Shown: positions 31,885-42,561 of the stretch, in pieces
Position numbering within the stretch: position 1 is the stretch's first letter
Layout of the letters: the number at the start of each line of letters is the position of its first letter
Source: Manihot esculenta
Lineage: Eukaryota > Streptophyta > Magnoliopsida > Malpighiales > Euphorbiaceae
DNA: 64,000 nucleotides
NCBI RefSeq assembly: GCF_001659605.2
Contig: NC_035174.2
Coordinates: forward strand, 24,006,027-24,070,026
Direction: 5' to 3'
Made by a program: the position numbers and the translations under genes
The notes under the pieces: generated by a model
The model's input: the letters and a program-made list of their open reading frames with translations, nothing else
What the model was told of the DNA's origin: nothing
Databases searched by the model: none

Positions 31885-33207
31885 TGTAATACCCGGCATG
31901 TTCAGACATCAGAATTCCTATCGTTCGGTGGAATCGAAGATGTCAGAGCATCCCTGAAGGGAGAGTGGAGGTTTTCTAAAATGTTTTTTAGATGTTTTAA
32001 GCTTTTGTTTTAGCAAAGGAATAAGTTTTGAAGAAACAAGGCTAAGGAAAGTTTTGCCACTTTCGGCCCCCTAAAGTGTAAGTTCGGCCGCCTAAAGTAG
32101 CTCATGTTCGGCCCCCTAAACTCAATGTTCGGCCCCCGAACGTGATGAGGTGTTACATGTAGCTTTGGCCACCGAACGTGAAGCGGTGGTTCACTTTTTT
32201 TAAGTGGATATGGCCGACTATGGAGGTGCTTAAGCTCTCCTTTGGGTCAGGAACAAGCACATGTTTCCCCTTGGTGATTTTCTTGAGTTTCTAATCAAAT
32301 CTTTCAAAGAAAAATAAGTTTATGGTGAGTTTTAACTAGTTTTGAGAAGTTGTGGAGTTTGAGAACTTGTGAAGCTTGAATCTTCATTTCTTCAAGTTTG
32401 GGGTCACGCCAGCCTTTGTTCTTCAAAGGGTAAGAGTGAATCCTTTGTTTTTATCATGTTTTAAATGAGTTTGATGATGGGAAAGGGGAGTTGTGTTTGA
32501 GTATGCATAAGTTGTCCATATTAGGGTGTATGGATCCTATGCTTTGTGTATGGTTGTTGTGTGTTGTTTGTTGGAGTTTAATTTATTTGAAGCTCCTTTA
32601 TGCTTATTGAAGTGTTTATGCATGTTTTAGAAGGGTTAAATGCATGTGTTGAGGTCTGAGCAGGTGATGGAGGGATTGGCAGGCGTCCTTGTTCACGAAA
32701 CTGAGTTCTGGATGAACTCAGGTTCGGCCCCCGAAAGTCCAAGTTAGGCCGCCGAACATGCCTGACTTTCATCTCTGGAAGGGACATTCGGCCGCCGAAG
32801 GTGCCCCCGAAAGTGCCCTGTCCAGCCTTCCTTTGCATGTTTTCTATGTTTGGTCTAAGGTGTTTTAAGGGGTTTTAAGGGGAGATGTTTAGCGGTATGT
32901 CCGAGTATGTTTGGTCCCTCATTTGAGTCTATCTGTGTAGGCACAGAGCAGAGGAACCAGAGAGAGCAGCAGTGAGTACTGCTCCAGAGTTTTCAGAGCC
33001 TGCAGAGTCAGTCAGTCCAGATAGCCAGAGGTGAGTGGAACTAAACTTAATGCTTTTTGAATTGATCAAAGACATGTTTTAGCATATCTCATGCATCATG
33101 ATTATGCCATAAGTTGATTGCATTAGTATCCACGAATATGTTGCATTGCATTGTTATTTGTTGATGTGGGTAAATACTGAATGATCCCATAGTCACAGAC
33201 AGGAAGA

Positions 33208-33511
33208 CCAGGAGCCTTTGACTACGCCCTGGCAAGTATAGCAAAGACCAGGAGCCTTTGACTACGCCCTGGCAGGTATATAGTAAAGTCCAGGAGCCTT
33301 TGACTACGCCCTGGCAATGGTAAGTACAATGGTGTTATATACACATATACATATATGACAGGAAGTCCAGGAGCCTTTGACTACGCCCTGGCAGGTATAT
33401 AGTAAAGTCCAGGAGCCTTTGACTACGCCCTGGCAATGGTAAGTACAATGGTGTTATATACACATATACATATATGACAGGAAGTCCAGGAGCCTTTGAC
33501 TACGCCCTGGC
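33208..33511 (+). repeat. LTR minisatellite, six units
   Basis: Same unit as at 30604. One segment of about 120 bp, containing two units and the ATATACACATATACATATATGA spacer region in part, is duplicated in tandem, which accounts for most of the length difference between the LTRs. Confidence 0.8.
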
Positions 33512-33907
33512 ACAGAGTTACTGGGACTATGTGGTGACAGGTTTACTCTTGATGTGAAATGTTTGTGTTATGACGCATTCCATGAGAGCATCTGTTAATG
33601 AATTGTTTTACTGTTCTACTCACTGGGCTATAGAGCTCATCCCACTCCCTTAACCCCAGTTTTGCAGGTTCAGTATACCGTGTACAGGGACAGTCCAGCA
33701 GGGTTCAGAGAAAGAATAAAGAGAAATGTAATAGTCTAGAGTGGACATGTACTGTTAAAGAGATGTAATAGTTATATATGTGCTTGACTTAGTAGTTGTA
33801 AATCTATTGTGTTGTACATGATCGGTATATGTATATGTTTTACTGTATGTGGACTACCAGGCTTAACAGGTATGAATGAACCCATCTAGAGCAAGCTCTA
33901 GTCAGGG

Positions 33908-33956
33908 GTACAGAGTACAGAGTACAGAGTACAGAGTACAGAGTACAGAGTACAGA
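33908..33956 (+). repeat. GTACAGA microsatellite
   Basis: Seven perfect 7-bp units. The partner LTR has five at about 31185-31219, the last with one change. Confidence 0.85.
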
Positions 33957-34142
33957 GATAGTGCATGCACAGGTTAAGCCTTGGGCCAGAAAAGAGTTTT
34001 CATTTTCACAGAAAATGTATGATCATGTATGAGATTTACAGGTACATAGAGAGTATAGCAGGCTTGCTACGGGTTCTGGCGGCCTTAAGCCGACCTGAAT
34101 CCTAGCGCCGGTGACGGTCCATTTTGGGGTCGTTACAGTTTT

Positions 34143-35296
34143 AAGGTGTTTTAGGAGGCTTTTGGGGAGTTGTTTAGAGTCATGTTCATGTATGTTTGGT
34201 CCCTCATTTGAGTCCATCTATGTAGGTTTTGACCCGAGGAACCGAGGACCCCAGCAGTGAGATAGCTGCTTCAGTGTCTTTTTAGAGCTAGCCTGAGGTG
34301 AGTAGAATGACTCTTTATATTGCAAAGTAAATAAATAAATTTTGAGCATGTTCATGCATCACGAATGCCATGAGATATATTAGGTTGGTTGCATTAGAAT
34401 TCACGAATATGTTGCATTGCATAATATGATGATGGTGTGGGTGGATATTGGATGATCCTTTAGTCCTCGATATGACATGATGTGATATGATATGGTATGA
34501 TATGGAAGTCCAGGTCGAGGCCCATTCTACGCCCCTAGCACTATGTTAAGAGAAAGACCAGGTCGAGGCCCATTCTACGCCCCTGGCATTATTGGAAAGT
34601 CATGTTATGATAAGTTAAGAGAAAGACCAGAACGAGGCCCATTCTACGCCCCTGGCATTATGGGATATGTAGAGGACTATGGGTGACAAGTCCATCCTTG
34701 ATGTGATTTGTTTGTGATGTGATGCATTTCATGAAAGCATATGTTTTAAATTATTGTGTTCTATTCTGCTCACTGGGCTCTAGTAGCTCACCCCATTCCC
34801 TTAACTCCCAGGTTTGCAGGTACGGGATAGACCAGGAAGTCAGCAAGAGTAAAGAAGTCATATTTTATGTAATAGCTAGATATGGACATGAAAATAATGT
34901 AATGTGAAGTATGGTACAGTAATGTAATGTAATGATGTTTATTGAGGTTTAGAATTGTGCTTGACCCTAGTATGTTGGTTAATCCCTTTTGCACAAGATC
35001 TATAAAATGTCTTACTGATGTTTTATGTAAACCAAGCTTATTGTACGATATGTTACCCCATTGGAGCATTTGATGAGGGCTCCAGTGTGGGGTTTGATGT
35101 TTATGATTATGAGTTGTGCATGCACAGGTTAAGCTTGGTGAATGAAAGAAAAAGTTTAAATTTTTATGTAAATGATTGATCATGTATGGGATTAGACAGG
35201 TATACAGGATATATGTTAAGCTTGCTACGGGTCCCGGCGACCCTAAGTCGATCAGGATCCTAGCGCCGATAGCAGTCTGATTTTCGGGTCGTTACA
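34143..35296 (+). mobile_element. TekA 3' LTR, third piece
   Basis: Completes the LTR after TekC. Three minisatellite units at about 34507-34660. The end (ATAGCAGTCTGATTTTCGGG... TTACA) differs from the TekB/TekC/TekD/S1/S2 end, which marks the TekA subfamily. Reassembled LTR length is about 2184 bp. Confidence 0.9.
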
Positions 35297-35301
35297 CTTC
35301 C

Positions 35302-35723
35302 CCTTCAAATTCCATGGTGAGAGTGCCATCATGCACATCTATCTTAGTTCTAGCTGTGCTTAAGAAAGGACGTCCAAGTAGGATGTCTGAAGTATTGTTA
35401 CCATTGTCTTCATTTGTATCAATCACATAAAAGTCTGCTGGAAAGACAAGTTCATCTACTTGTATTAGAACATCTTCTAGAACTCCTTTTGGATATACTA
35501 CAAATCTGTCAGCCAACTGAATCACAACTCTTGTGTCTTTCAGTGCACCTACATTCAAAGAATTATATATGGAAAGAGGCATAACATTAATGGATGGATC
35601 TAGATCACACATAGCTTTTTTTATCCCAACATTGCCAATTTTGCAAGAAATAGCAAATGTTCCTTTATCTTTGCATTTAGTTGGAAGTTCTCTTTTTATC
35701 ACAGCAGTAACAACCTCACCTAC
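35302..35723 (-). pseudogene. AthB protease, active site altered
   Basis: Middle piece of AthB, lying between the TekA and AthD insertions. About 140 codons are open on the minus strand, covering most of the retropepsin-like domain, including ILLGRPFLSTART. The catalytic word reads DLDPS (bases 35592-35606), where AthA and AthD have DLGAS, so the Gly next to the catalytic Asp is lost. It continues leftward at 8306 and rightward at 56955 once the insertions are removed. Confidence 0.85.
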
Positions 35724-36389
35724 TGACAGAGCATAATTTAGGCCATATTATCATGATGTTAATGAGGTTTATTTGCACTTTTTTTGCCTAATTTTGTGGT
35801 TTTGTTCATGTTTTGCAGAAACTAGGTGTGTAAAGACATTCTGGTGAAAATGCTCTCAAAACTGCCAAAAATTGCCAAATATGGAAAGTTCCAAATAAGG
35901 AAAGTTTTTCATATATGGAAAGTTCTAAATAAGGAAAGAGTCAGATAAGGAAAGCACAGTTGGCGGACCATTTGAAATTCAAACTGCAGATCTTCCTTGC
36001 CTTTTTTAGATTGTGAAGCCAACCAAGGAAGGTGCACAATAAGAAAAGTGTCGGAAAAGGAAAGCGCAATCAACAGAATATTTTGCAGATCCTTCTTTCC
36101 TTATAGGCAAGGTCAAAATAAGGAAAGCAACAGATGAGGAAAGCGCAGTCAGCAGATCGTTCAAAATTTGAATCGCAAATCTTTCTTTCCTTGTTTTAAG
36201 ATATGCAGACACCTCAGCAGATTCTCCTAATCAGGAAGCAATATCTCAAGATGCACTTGGCCTTTATTTAGTCCAGATTCATAATTCAAGAGAGGCTCCA
36301 CATAAATACGAAATCCGGACAACTCATACTTCCCATTCAGAAGCATCCGCGCGCCTACCTCTTCTGTAGAGCACCATCCGCGCGCCTTC
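35724..36389 (+). mobile_element. AthD 5' LTR, first piece
   Basis: Starts TGACAGAGCA. Between about 35880 and 36190 it has at least seven diverged copies of an ATAAGGAAAG word, where AthA and AthC LTRs have CG-rich palindromes. S2 interrupts it after CCTTC. Confidence 0.9.
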
Positions 36390-38634
36390 TGTAATACCCG
36401 GCTAGAGTCCGGCATCAGAATTCCTGTTGTTCGGTGCAATCCAGGATGTCAAAAGTCTCTATAAGGGTCAGATTTATGTTTTTCTTCAATGTTTTGATAT
36501 ATTTCATAGTTTTAAAGTATAAGGAAATGAGTTTTTAAGAGAAATGAACTAAGGCAGAAGAGCCAGGTTCGGCTGCCGAAGGTCAGGTTCGGCCGCCGAA
36601 CATGCATGGCTTTCGGTTTCACGTTTGGCCGCCGAATGTGGTCTGGCCAGCCACCTATAAAAGGCTCTCAGTCGGTTTAAACGATAAGGATTGCCTTTTC
36701 TTTCACTTTCTGAGGTGAGACCCTGTCCTTTTTGAGATTTCTTCATGTGTTCATCAAATCTTGCAAAGGTTTGATTAGTTTTTATGTTATTTTGAAGGTT
36801 TTAAGCTTAAACCTTGAATTTTGAAGTTTGAAGAGGTTGAAGGAGAGTTGTTCCAAAACTCCACGTTAGGATCGTTCATCTTCTTGGTTTCAAGAGGTAA
36901 GTGAAGATCCTGAGCTTGTTTTCATGTTTTCTGAAGGTTTTATGAGGTTTTGGGGGAGAGTTGCATGAATAGGGTTATTTGTGAGGTTTTGGTGATTTTG
37001 TGAGAAAAGCTTGTATATGTGTTATATGTTTTGTGTGGTTGGGGTTTTTAGGTAGTTTTTGACCCCTTTGAGCATATACCTGGGTGTATGCAAGTTGAGG
37101 AATTGAAGTGTTTGAGTTTGGGAAGATTTGGAGCTTTTGGCGAGAGGCAGAGCAAGTTTCTGCCTTGCTGATGAACTCAGGTTTGGCTGCCGAAGGTACA
37201 TTCGACCGCCGAACCCATGAGGAGGTGGCTTCGGCTGCCCAAGCTTGCCCCCGAGCCTTTGGACTTTCGGCTCTGGAGGGGAGTTTCGACCACCGAAGGT
37301 TAGAGACTTTCATTTCTAGAGTGCCTTTCAGCCCCTGAAACTTGCCCCCGAAAGGGTTCGGCTGCCGAAAGTTGAGATTCGGCCGCCGAAGTTGCATGAG
37401 TTTCGTCTCTGGAGAGGACTTTCGACTGCCGAACCTGCCGCCGAAAGTGTTCTGTCCAGCCTTCCTTTGCATGCTTTACATGGATGTTAGAGTGAGTTTA
37501 AGGGGACTCTTGGGGAGTTTAATAGAGTTGTTCATAAGCTAGTTTGGTCCCTCATTTGCGTTTATCTGTGCCTACACAGACCAGAGGAACCAGAGAGAGC
37601 AGCAGTGAGTACTGCTTCAGAACCTGCAGAGTTAGTCCAGAGATAGCCAGAGGTGAGTGGAACTAAACTTATTACTCATTTTAATTGAGACATTAACTGC
37701 TTTTAGCATCTTTCATGCATCATGATTATGCAATAGGTTGATTGCATTAGAATTCACAAAGATGTTGCATTGCATACTTATTTGTTGATGTGGGTGAATG
37801 CTGAATGATCCAATAGTTCCAGACAGGAAGTCCAGGACCCCATTCTACGGCCTGGCAGGTATAGGAAAGTCCAAGACCCCATTCTATGGCCTGGCAGGTA
37901 TAGTAAAGACCAGGTGCCCAGTCCACGCCCTGGCAAACGGTAAGTACAGGTGTTATATACACATATACATATACAGTACAGGAAGACCAGGACCCCAGTC
38001 TATGGACTGGCACGGAACAGTTACTGGGACTATGTGGTGACAGGTTTACCCTTGATGTGGATTGTTTGTGATATGATGCATTTCATAAGATCATGTTTTA
38101 ATGACTTGCTTTACTGTTCTACTCACTGGGCTATAGAGCTCATCCCACTCCCTTAACCCCAGTCTTGCAGGTTCAATGTACAGTGTACAGGGGAAGTCCA
38201 GCAGGGTACAGGAAGAGAGAAGAGTTTTGTAATAGAATATTGTGGACATGTAATGTTAAAGAGATGTAACAGTTGTGTATAAAGTTAGAATTGTGCTTGA
38301 CTTAGTTAGTGTTGTAAATCTTTTGTTATGTACATGATCTGTATATGTATATGTTTTACAGAGTATGTGAAAAACCAGGCTTAACAGGTATGAGATAACC
38401 CATCTAGAGCAAGCTCTAGTCAGGGGTATAGAGTACAGAGTACAAAGTACAGTGATAATGCATGCGCAGGTTAAGCCTTGGTTCAGAAAAGAGTTTTTAT
38501 TTTCACAGAAAATGTATGATCATGTATGAGATTTACAGGTACACAGAGAGTATAGCAGGCTTGCTACGGGTTCTGGCGGCCTTAAGCCGACTTGAATCCT
38601 AGCGCCGGTGACGATCCATTTTGGGGTCGTTACA
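36390..38634 (+). mobile_element. S2: solo LTR of a Tekay-type chromovirus
   Basis: 2245 bp with TGTAATACCCGG and GTCGTTACA ends and a perfect CCTTC duplication (36385-36389 and 38635-38639). Closely related to S1. Palindrome cluster at about 36565-36620 and 37180-37445; minisatellite with CCAGGACCCC...CCTGG units at about 37830-38011. Confidence 0.93.
36656..36664 (+). promoter_or_regulatory. TATA box in solo LTR S2
   Basis: TATAAAAGG, same context as in S1. Confidence 0.55.
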
Positions 38635-38639
38635 CCTTC

Positions 38640-39906
38640 CTTCCTCTTCAAGAGTGTCGCGCGTTCCACCTTCCTTCTGAAGACTTGGGCACGTCTCCTT
38701 CCTCTATTGGTAGCCTTGGATCACTCTTCCTTCCTTTTCAAGCACAAGGTACGCTCCTTTCCTATTATGAAATCCATCCACGCTCCCCTGCCTTCTGAAG
38801 AGCGTGCAGTCCGATTCTTTTCTCTTCTGCAACAACTTGGGCAGCAAGTTGAGCATGGGCAGCACCTTGGGCAGCCTCTACACTAATTAGGAAGCAAGGG
38901 AGACCTAAGGCAACATCAAAACTCTATAAAAAGGTACTCTAAGTGGCTGCCACATTTTTTTTCAGTCTTCTTCTCGCTCTCTCTCCCATCCGGACAAGCC
39001 TTCGGCCGCCGCACCTCCATCTCCTTCGGCTTCTTCTTCTCTTCCTCTACCTTTCTTCTTATTTTGGTTTTGTTTCAGCCATGAGTGGCTGAAACTTTTT
39101 CTTTCTAGTTGAAGAATAGGTGAAGCTTTGGTTGTAATTTTGATTGAGAGACTTGGACTACATTGTTAATATTTTGCTTTTCAATATTCATGTAATTTCA
39201 TGCTTTAAGACATTATTGCTTTCTTGTTTGGATCTACATTGATTCTTTATTGCAAAGTAATTGATATTTGTTAGTTTGGATGATTTTAAGTCCGTAATTG
39301 CTTAGATCGTTCAAACATAGGGCACTTGGTGTAAAAGCCAAGAATATTGCATGATCTAGTGTTGTCACCATGCTTGTGGGTAACTAGAATTGGTTTTCTC
39401 CATACCTTAATGCAATTGAGAATTGTTAGTAAGCCTAAGGCTCAAGGATGTTCCTTGCAATTTGTTGATTAGTAATTAATTAGAGGACTCTCCCTAATTG
39501 GTTAATAATAAAGGAGAAGTATGGTTGTGAGAAGCGTCTTCAATCGCCATGACTAATTTATTGAATCAAGCAAAAGAACATATGTGTCAATGATCAATCC
39601 CGTCAACCAAAGTGAATCTGAATATTCAACTAGAGCTTTTACCATTATTGTTTTATCCTCAAATTGCCATTCGCTTTCTTTTAATTGCTCTTTTTATTAG
39701 TATAATCAAATCAACTACAAAACCCCTTTTTTTACTTGTACTTTACTGTCACTTTGTGTTCTGCTCAATAATTTGGTCTTCTCAAGGAAGGTAAATAAGT
39801 ATCAATTTCCTGTGGATACGATCCTTTCACCACTATCTACATTATTTATATTGTTGATAACTGAATTGATAATTTTTTTTGACCGGCTTCGACAACCGTT
39901 CTGTCA
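38640..39906 (+). mobile_element. AthD 5' LTR, second piece
   Basis: Completes the LTR after S2 and ends TGTCA at 39906. It contains a TATA box (TATAAAAAGG, 38935-38944) and a single CGGCCG word near 39003. Confidence 0.9.
38935..38944 (+). promoter_or_regulatory. TATA box in AthD 5' LTR
   Basis: TATAAAAAGG; conserved at 55964-55973 in the 3' LTR. Confidence 0.5.
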
Positions 39907-39911
39907 AAAAT

Positions 39912-39929
39912 TGGCGCCGTTCCCGGGGA
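39912..39929 (+). promoter_or_regulatory. AthD primer-binding site, tRNA-Asp type
   Basis: TGGCGCCGTTCCCGGGGA, one base from the AthC site, five bases after the LTR. Confidence 0.87.
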
Positions 39930-39957
39930 ATTGTTTTAACTGATTTGTTTTCCTTTT

Positions 39958-41433
39958 ATGACCAGATCTGGACACGAGGAAATTCTGCCTTACAATCCAG
40001 AAATTGAGCGCACAATCAGAAGATTAGGTAAGCAAACAGGTACGCATCTGGAGATTGCACAAACTAGATCTGCGCAGACAGCAAGCCCAATCTCAGATCA
40101 ACCTTCTGAAACCCTTCCAACGCAATTTCCACCATCTGACATGTCTGAAAACGCGGCACAACCTGCTGCGAATGCTGGACATGCTGTCCCTAAGGAGAAT
40201 AGGCAAGAAAATCAAGCCATGGGGGCCTCAGTGCAAAGAGAAAGAACCATGAGAGAGTTGGCAGCCCCTATAGGTGATCAAGCACCTCTGTGCATCAATT
40301 ATCCACCTCTGACTGTTCCTTTTGAGCTCAAAACAGGTTTGATACATTTACTACCTAAGTTTAGAGGTTTGGAAAATGAGAACCCACACAAGCACTTAAA
40401 AGAATTCAATATTGTTTGTACATCTATGAGACCTCAAGGTATTTCTGAAGATCATGTTAGATTAAGAGCTTTTCCTTTTTCTCTAGATGATTATGCTAAG
40501 GACTGGTTATTTTATTTGCCATCTGGATCTATTACTTCATGGGATGATATGGTTATAACTTTTCTGAATAAATACTTCCCAACATCTAAAGCCATTGGTA
40601 TAATAAGAGAAATCACTAGCATAAGACAGAAACCATCCGAGGACTTATATGATTATTGGGAAAGATTTGAAAGATTGTATACAGGTTGTCCTCAAAATGA
40701 CATGTTAGACAAGTCCCTCATACAATTCTTCTATGGAGGACTGTTGTCATTAGAAAGGAAGTTCATTGACATGGCTTGTGGAGGCTCAATTGCAGACAAA
40801 ACACCTAGGGAGATGAAGGAGTTGATCTCAACCCTTGCGGCCTCATCTAGGCAATATGGAGAAGAAAAGCAAATGCAAAGAGGAGTCCATGAGGTAAGTA
40901 TGTCCAAATATGAATCTCAAATGTCACATCTAACTTCTCTTGTGGAAAGAATTGCCCTAGGTCAAGCTCAACAGCCTCAGTAACCTCGGCCATGTGGCAT
41001 ATGTGCATATGTGGGACACCCAACTGATCAATGTTCTACACTTCAAGAAGAAGACCAGCAAGTCAATGCAATTAGAGGATACAATAGCCAGGTAAGACGT
41101 GATCCTTACTCTAACACCTACAACCCAGGTTGGAGGGACCATCCCAATTTCAGTTATGCCAAGGGTAACAATTATCAGAACTACCAAAGGAATCAAGCCC
41201 AACCAGCACCTCCAAGTTCAGAACCTAGCAATGGAGAGTTAGCAAAGACCTTACAAATGATGCAACAGCAGATGGGCCAAATGGCCACAGCCATAAGCCA
41301 ACTTCAGTCTCAAGGTAAGTTACCTTCTCAAACTGAAGATAATCCTAGGCAAAAAGTGAATGCTATTGTGTTGAGAAGTGGAAAAATGCTACAGGATACC
41401 ACAATGGATAGACAGGGAACCGCGGATACATAA
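39958..41433 (+). pseudogene. AthD gag, one internal stop
   Basis: ATG at 39958 (MTRSGHEE). The first 341 codons hold the Athila gag core, from the TMRELAAPIGD block near 40245 to the IREITSIRQ and FYGGL blocks. A TAA at 40981 falls just before the CCHC zinc knuckle (CGICAYVGHPTDQC near 41000-41040). The same frame then runs to a TAA at 41431 in the linker before protease. No frameshift is seen, and all three coding parts of this element share one frame. Gag would build the particle and bind genomic RNA. Confidence 0.87.
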
Positions 41434-42561
41434 CCCGGATTCGCGGATGCTCATCCAGCGCAACCCGAATCCGCGGATACTCCTCCTGCGCAGAGACTGA
41501 CTGCAGATCCAAAGGTAAGCTTCACAGTTCCACCTCCCTTTCCAAAAAGGTTTGAAAAATCACAGAAAGACAAAGAAGAAAAAGAAATTCTTTAGACCTT
41601 CCGGAAGGTGCAAATCAACATACCTCTACTTGATGCTGTGAAACAGATTCCAAGATACGCAAAATTTTTGAAAGAATTGTGTACTAATCGCAGGAAGCTT
41701 GCTGAAAGAGAAAAAGTGAATGTGGGAGAAGTTGTGACAGCTGTCATAAAAAGAGAACTCCCAACTAAGTGCAAGGACAAAGGGATGTTTGCTATCTCTT
41801 GCCAGATTGGCAATGTTGGCATCAAAAAGGCCATGTGTGATTTGGGTGCGTCTATCAATGTTATGCCCCTTTCCATATATAACTGTTTGAATGCAGGTGC
41901 ACTTAAAGCCACAAGAGTGGTGATTCAACTGGCTGACAGATCTGTAGTACACCCCAAAGGAGTACTAGAAGATGTACTTATGCAAGTAGACCAACTGGTC
42001 TTTCCTGCAGACTTTTATGTGATTGACGTGAAGGATGACCATAGCAATACCACATCTAACATCCTTCTTGGGCGACCATTCTTGAGCACTGCCAGAACAA
42101 AAATCGATGTGCATGATGGCACATTGACCATGGAATTTGAAGGAGAAGTGATTAAATTCAATGTTTATGATGCTATGAGATATCCCCATGATTTGTCCCC
42201 TGTTTATGGTTTAGACATGATTGATTATTTGAGTCAAGAGATTTTTAATGAGAATCATGATGATGTGCTAAACAATGATCTCTTCAGGGAACCTGATCTG
42301 AAAGATGAAGAGCAAAAACTGACAGAAACAGTCTGCAGCATCCAACAGCTAAGCTGCAGACCACTGCAGGAAGAACAAGTGGCGATCGCACCATTTCAGA
42401 AAGAACTGCAAAGCCAATCGCAGAAGCCCATGCCATCCTTTCAGCTTCTGCAAAGTGGCATCCTTTGGCCGCCGAACTTCACTATCCTTTAGCCGCCGAA
42501 GCCCTCTCCATAGGTCCAGTCGGCGCCTCTTCAACTTCCATCGCAGCCTCCTCAGCCCACC
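41434..42561 (+). pseudogene. AthD protease and protease-RT linker
   Basis: In the gag frame, after a TAG at 41593, an open stretch (41608-42492) carries the domain that starts INIPLLDAVKQIPRYAK, the active-site word DLGAS (about 41839-41853) and ILLGRPFLSTART. It is followed by the acidic linker and two TAG stops at 42490 and 42511, which lie in CGGCCG-like palindromes that have mutated. The protease domain itself is unbroken. Confidence 0.87.

Larger units (their letters stand above)
29282..34137 (+). mobile_element. TekC: Tekay element reduced to two LTRs and the end of pol
   Basis: LTRs at 29282-31400 and 31885-34137 enclose only 484 bp. GTTTT flanks both ends (29277-29281 and 34138-34142), so it is a single insertion that later lost its interior, or that moved in this state. 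The LTR begins TGTAATACCCGGCATG, unlike TekA, TekB and TekD, and carries the variant palindrome TTCGGCCCCCGAA. The same LTR type occurs at 62378. Confidence 0.93.
31885..34137 (+). mobile_element. TekC 3' LTR
   Basis: 2253 bp. It is 134 bp longer than the 5' LTR, mostly because the CCAGG...CCTGG array has six units (33208-33511) instead of four and the GTACAGA run has seven units instead of five. Outside those arrays the two LTRs look nearly identical. Confidence 0.92.
8307..35296 (+). mobile_element. TekA: Tekay-type chromovirus, internally deleted and heavily interrupted
   Basis: Outer ends are TGTAATACCCGG at 8307 and CGGGTCGTTACA at 35296, flanked by the same 5 bp, CTTCC (8302-8306 and 35297-35301). 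What survives is a 5' LTR lacking its last part, an integrase-chromodomain fragment (11561-12532), a polypurine tract and a 3' LTR in three pieces. Primer site, gag, protease, RT and RNase H are gone, replaced by the AthE and TekF fragments. AthC and TekC inserted into the 3' LTR. The LTR end differs from the other Tekay LTRs, so this is a separate subfamily. Confidence 0.88.

Noticed and set aside
33208..33511. Regularly spaced repeats resembling a CRISPR array
   Set aside because: Spacers are themselves repeated, the units occur in every LTR of the family, and this is plant nuclear DNA.
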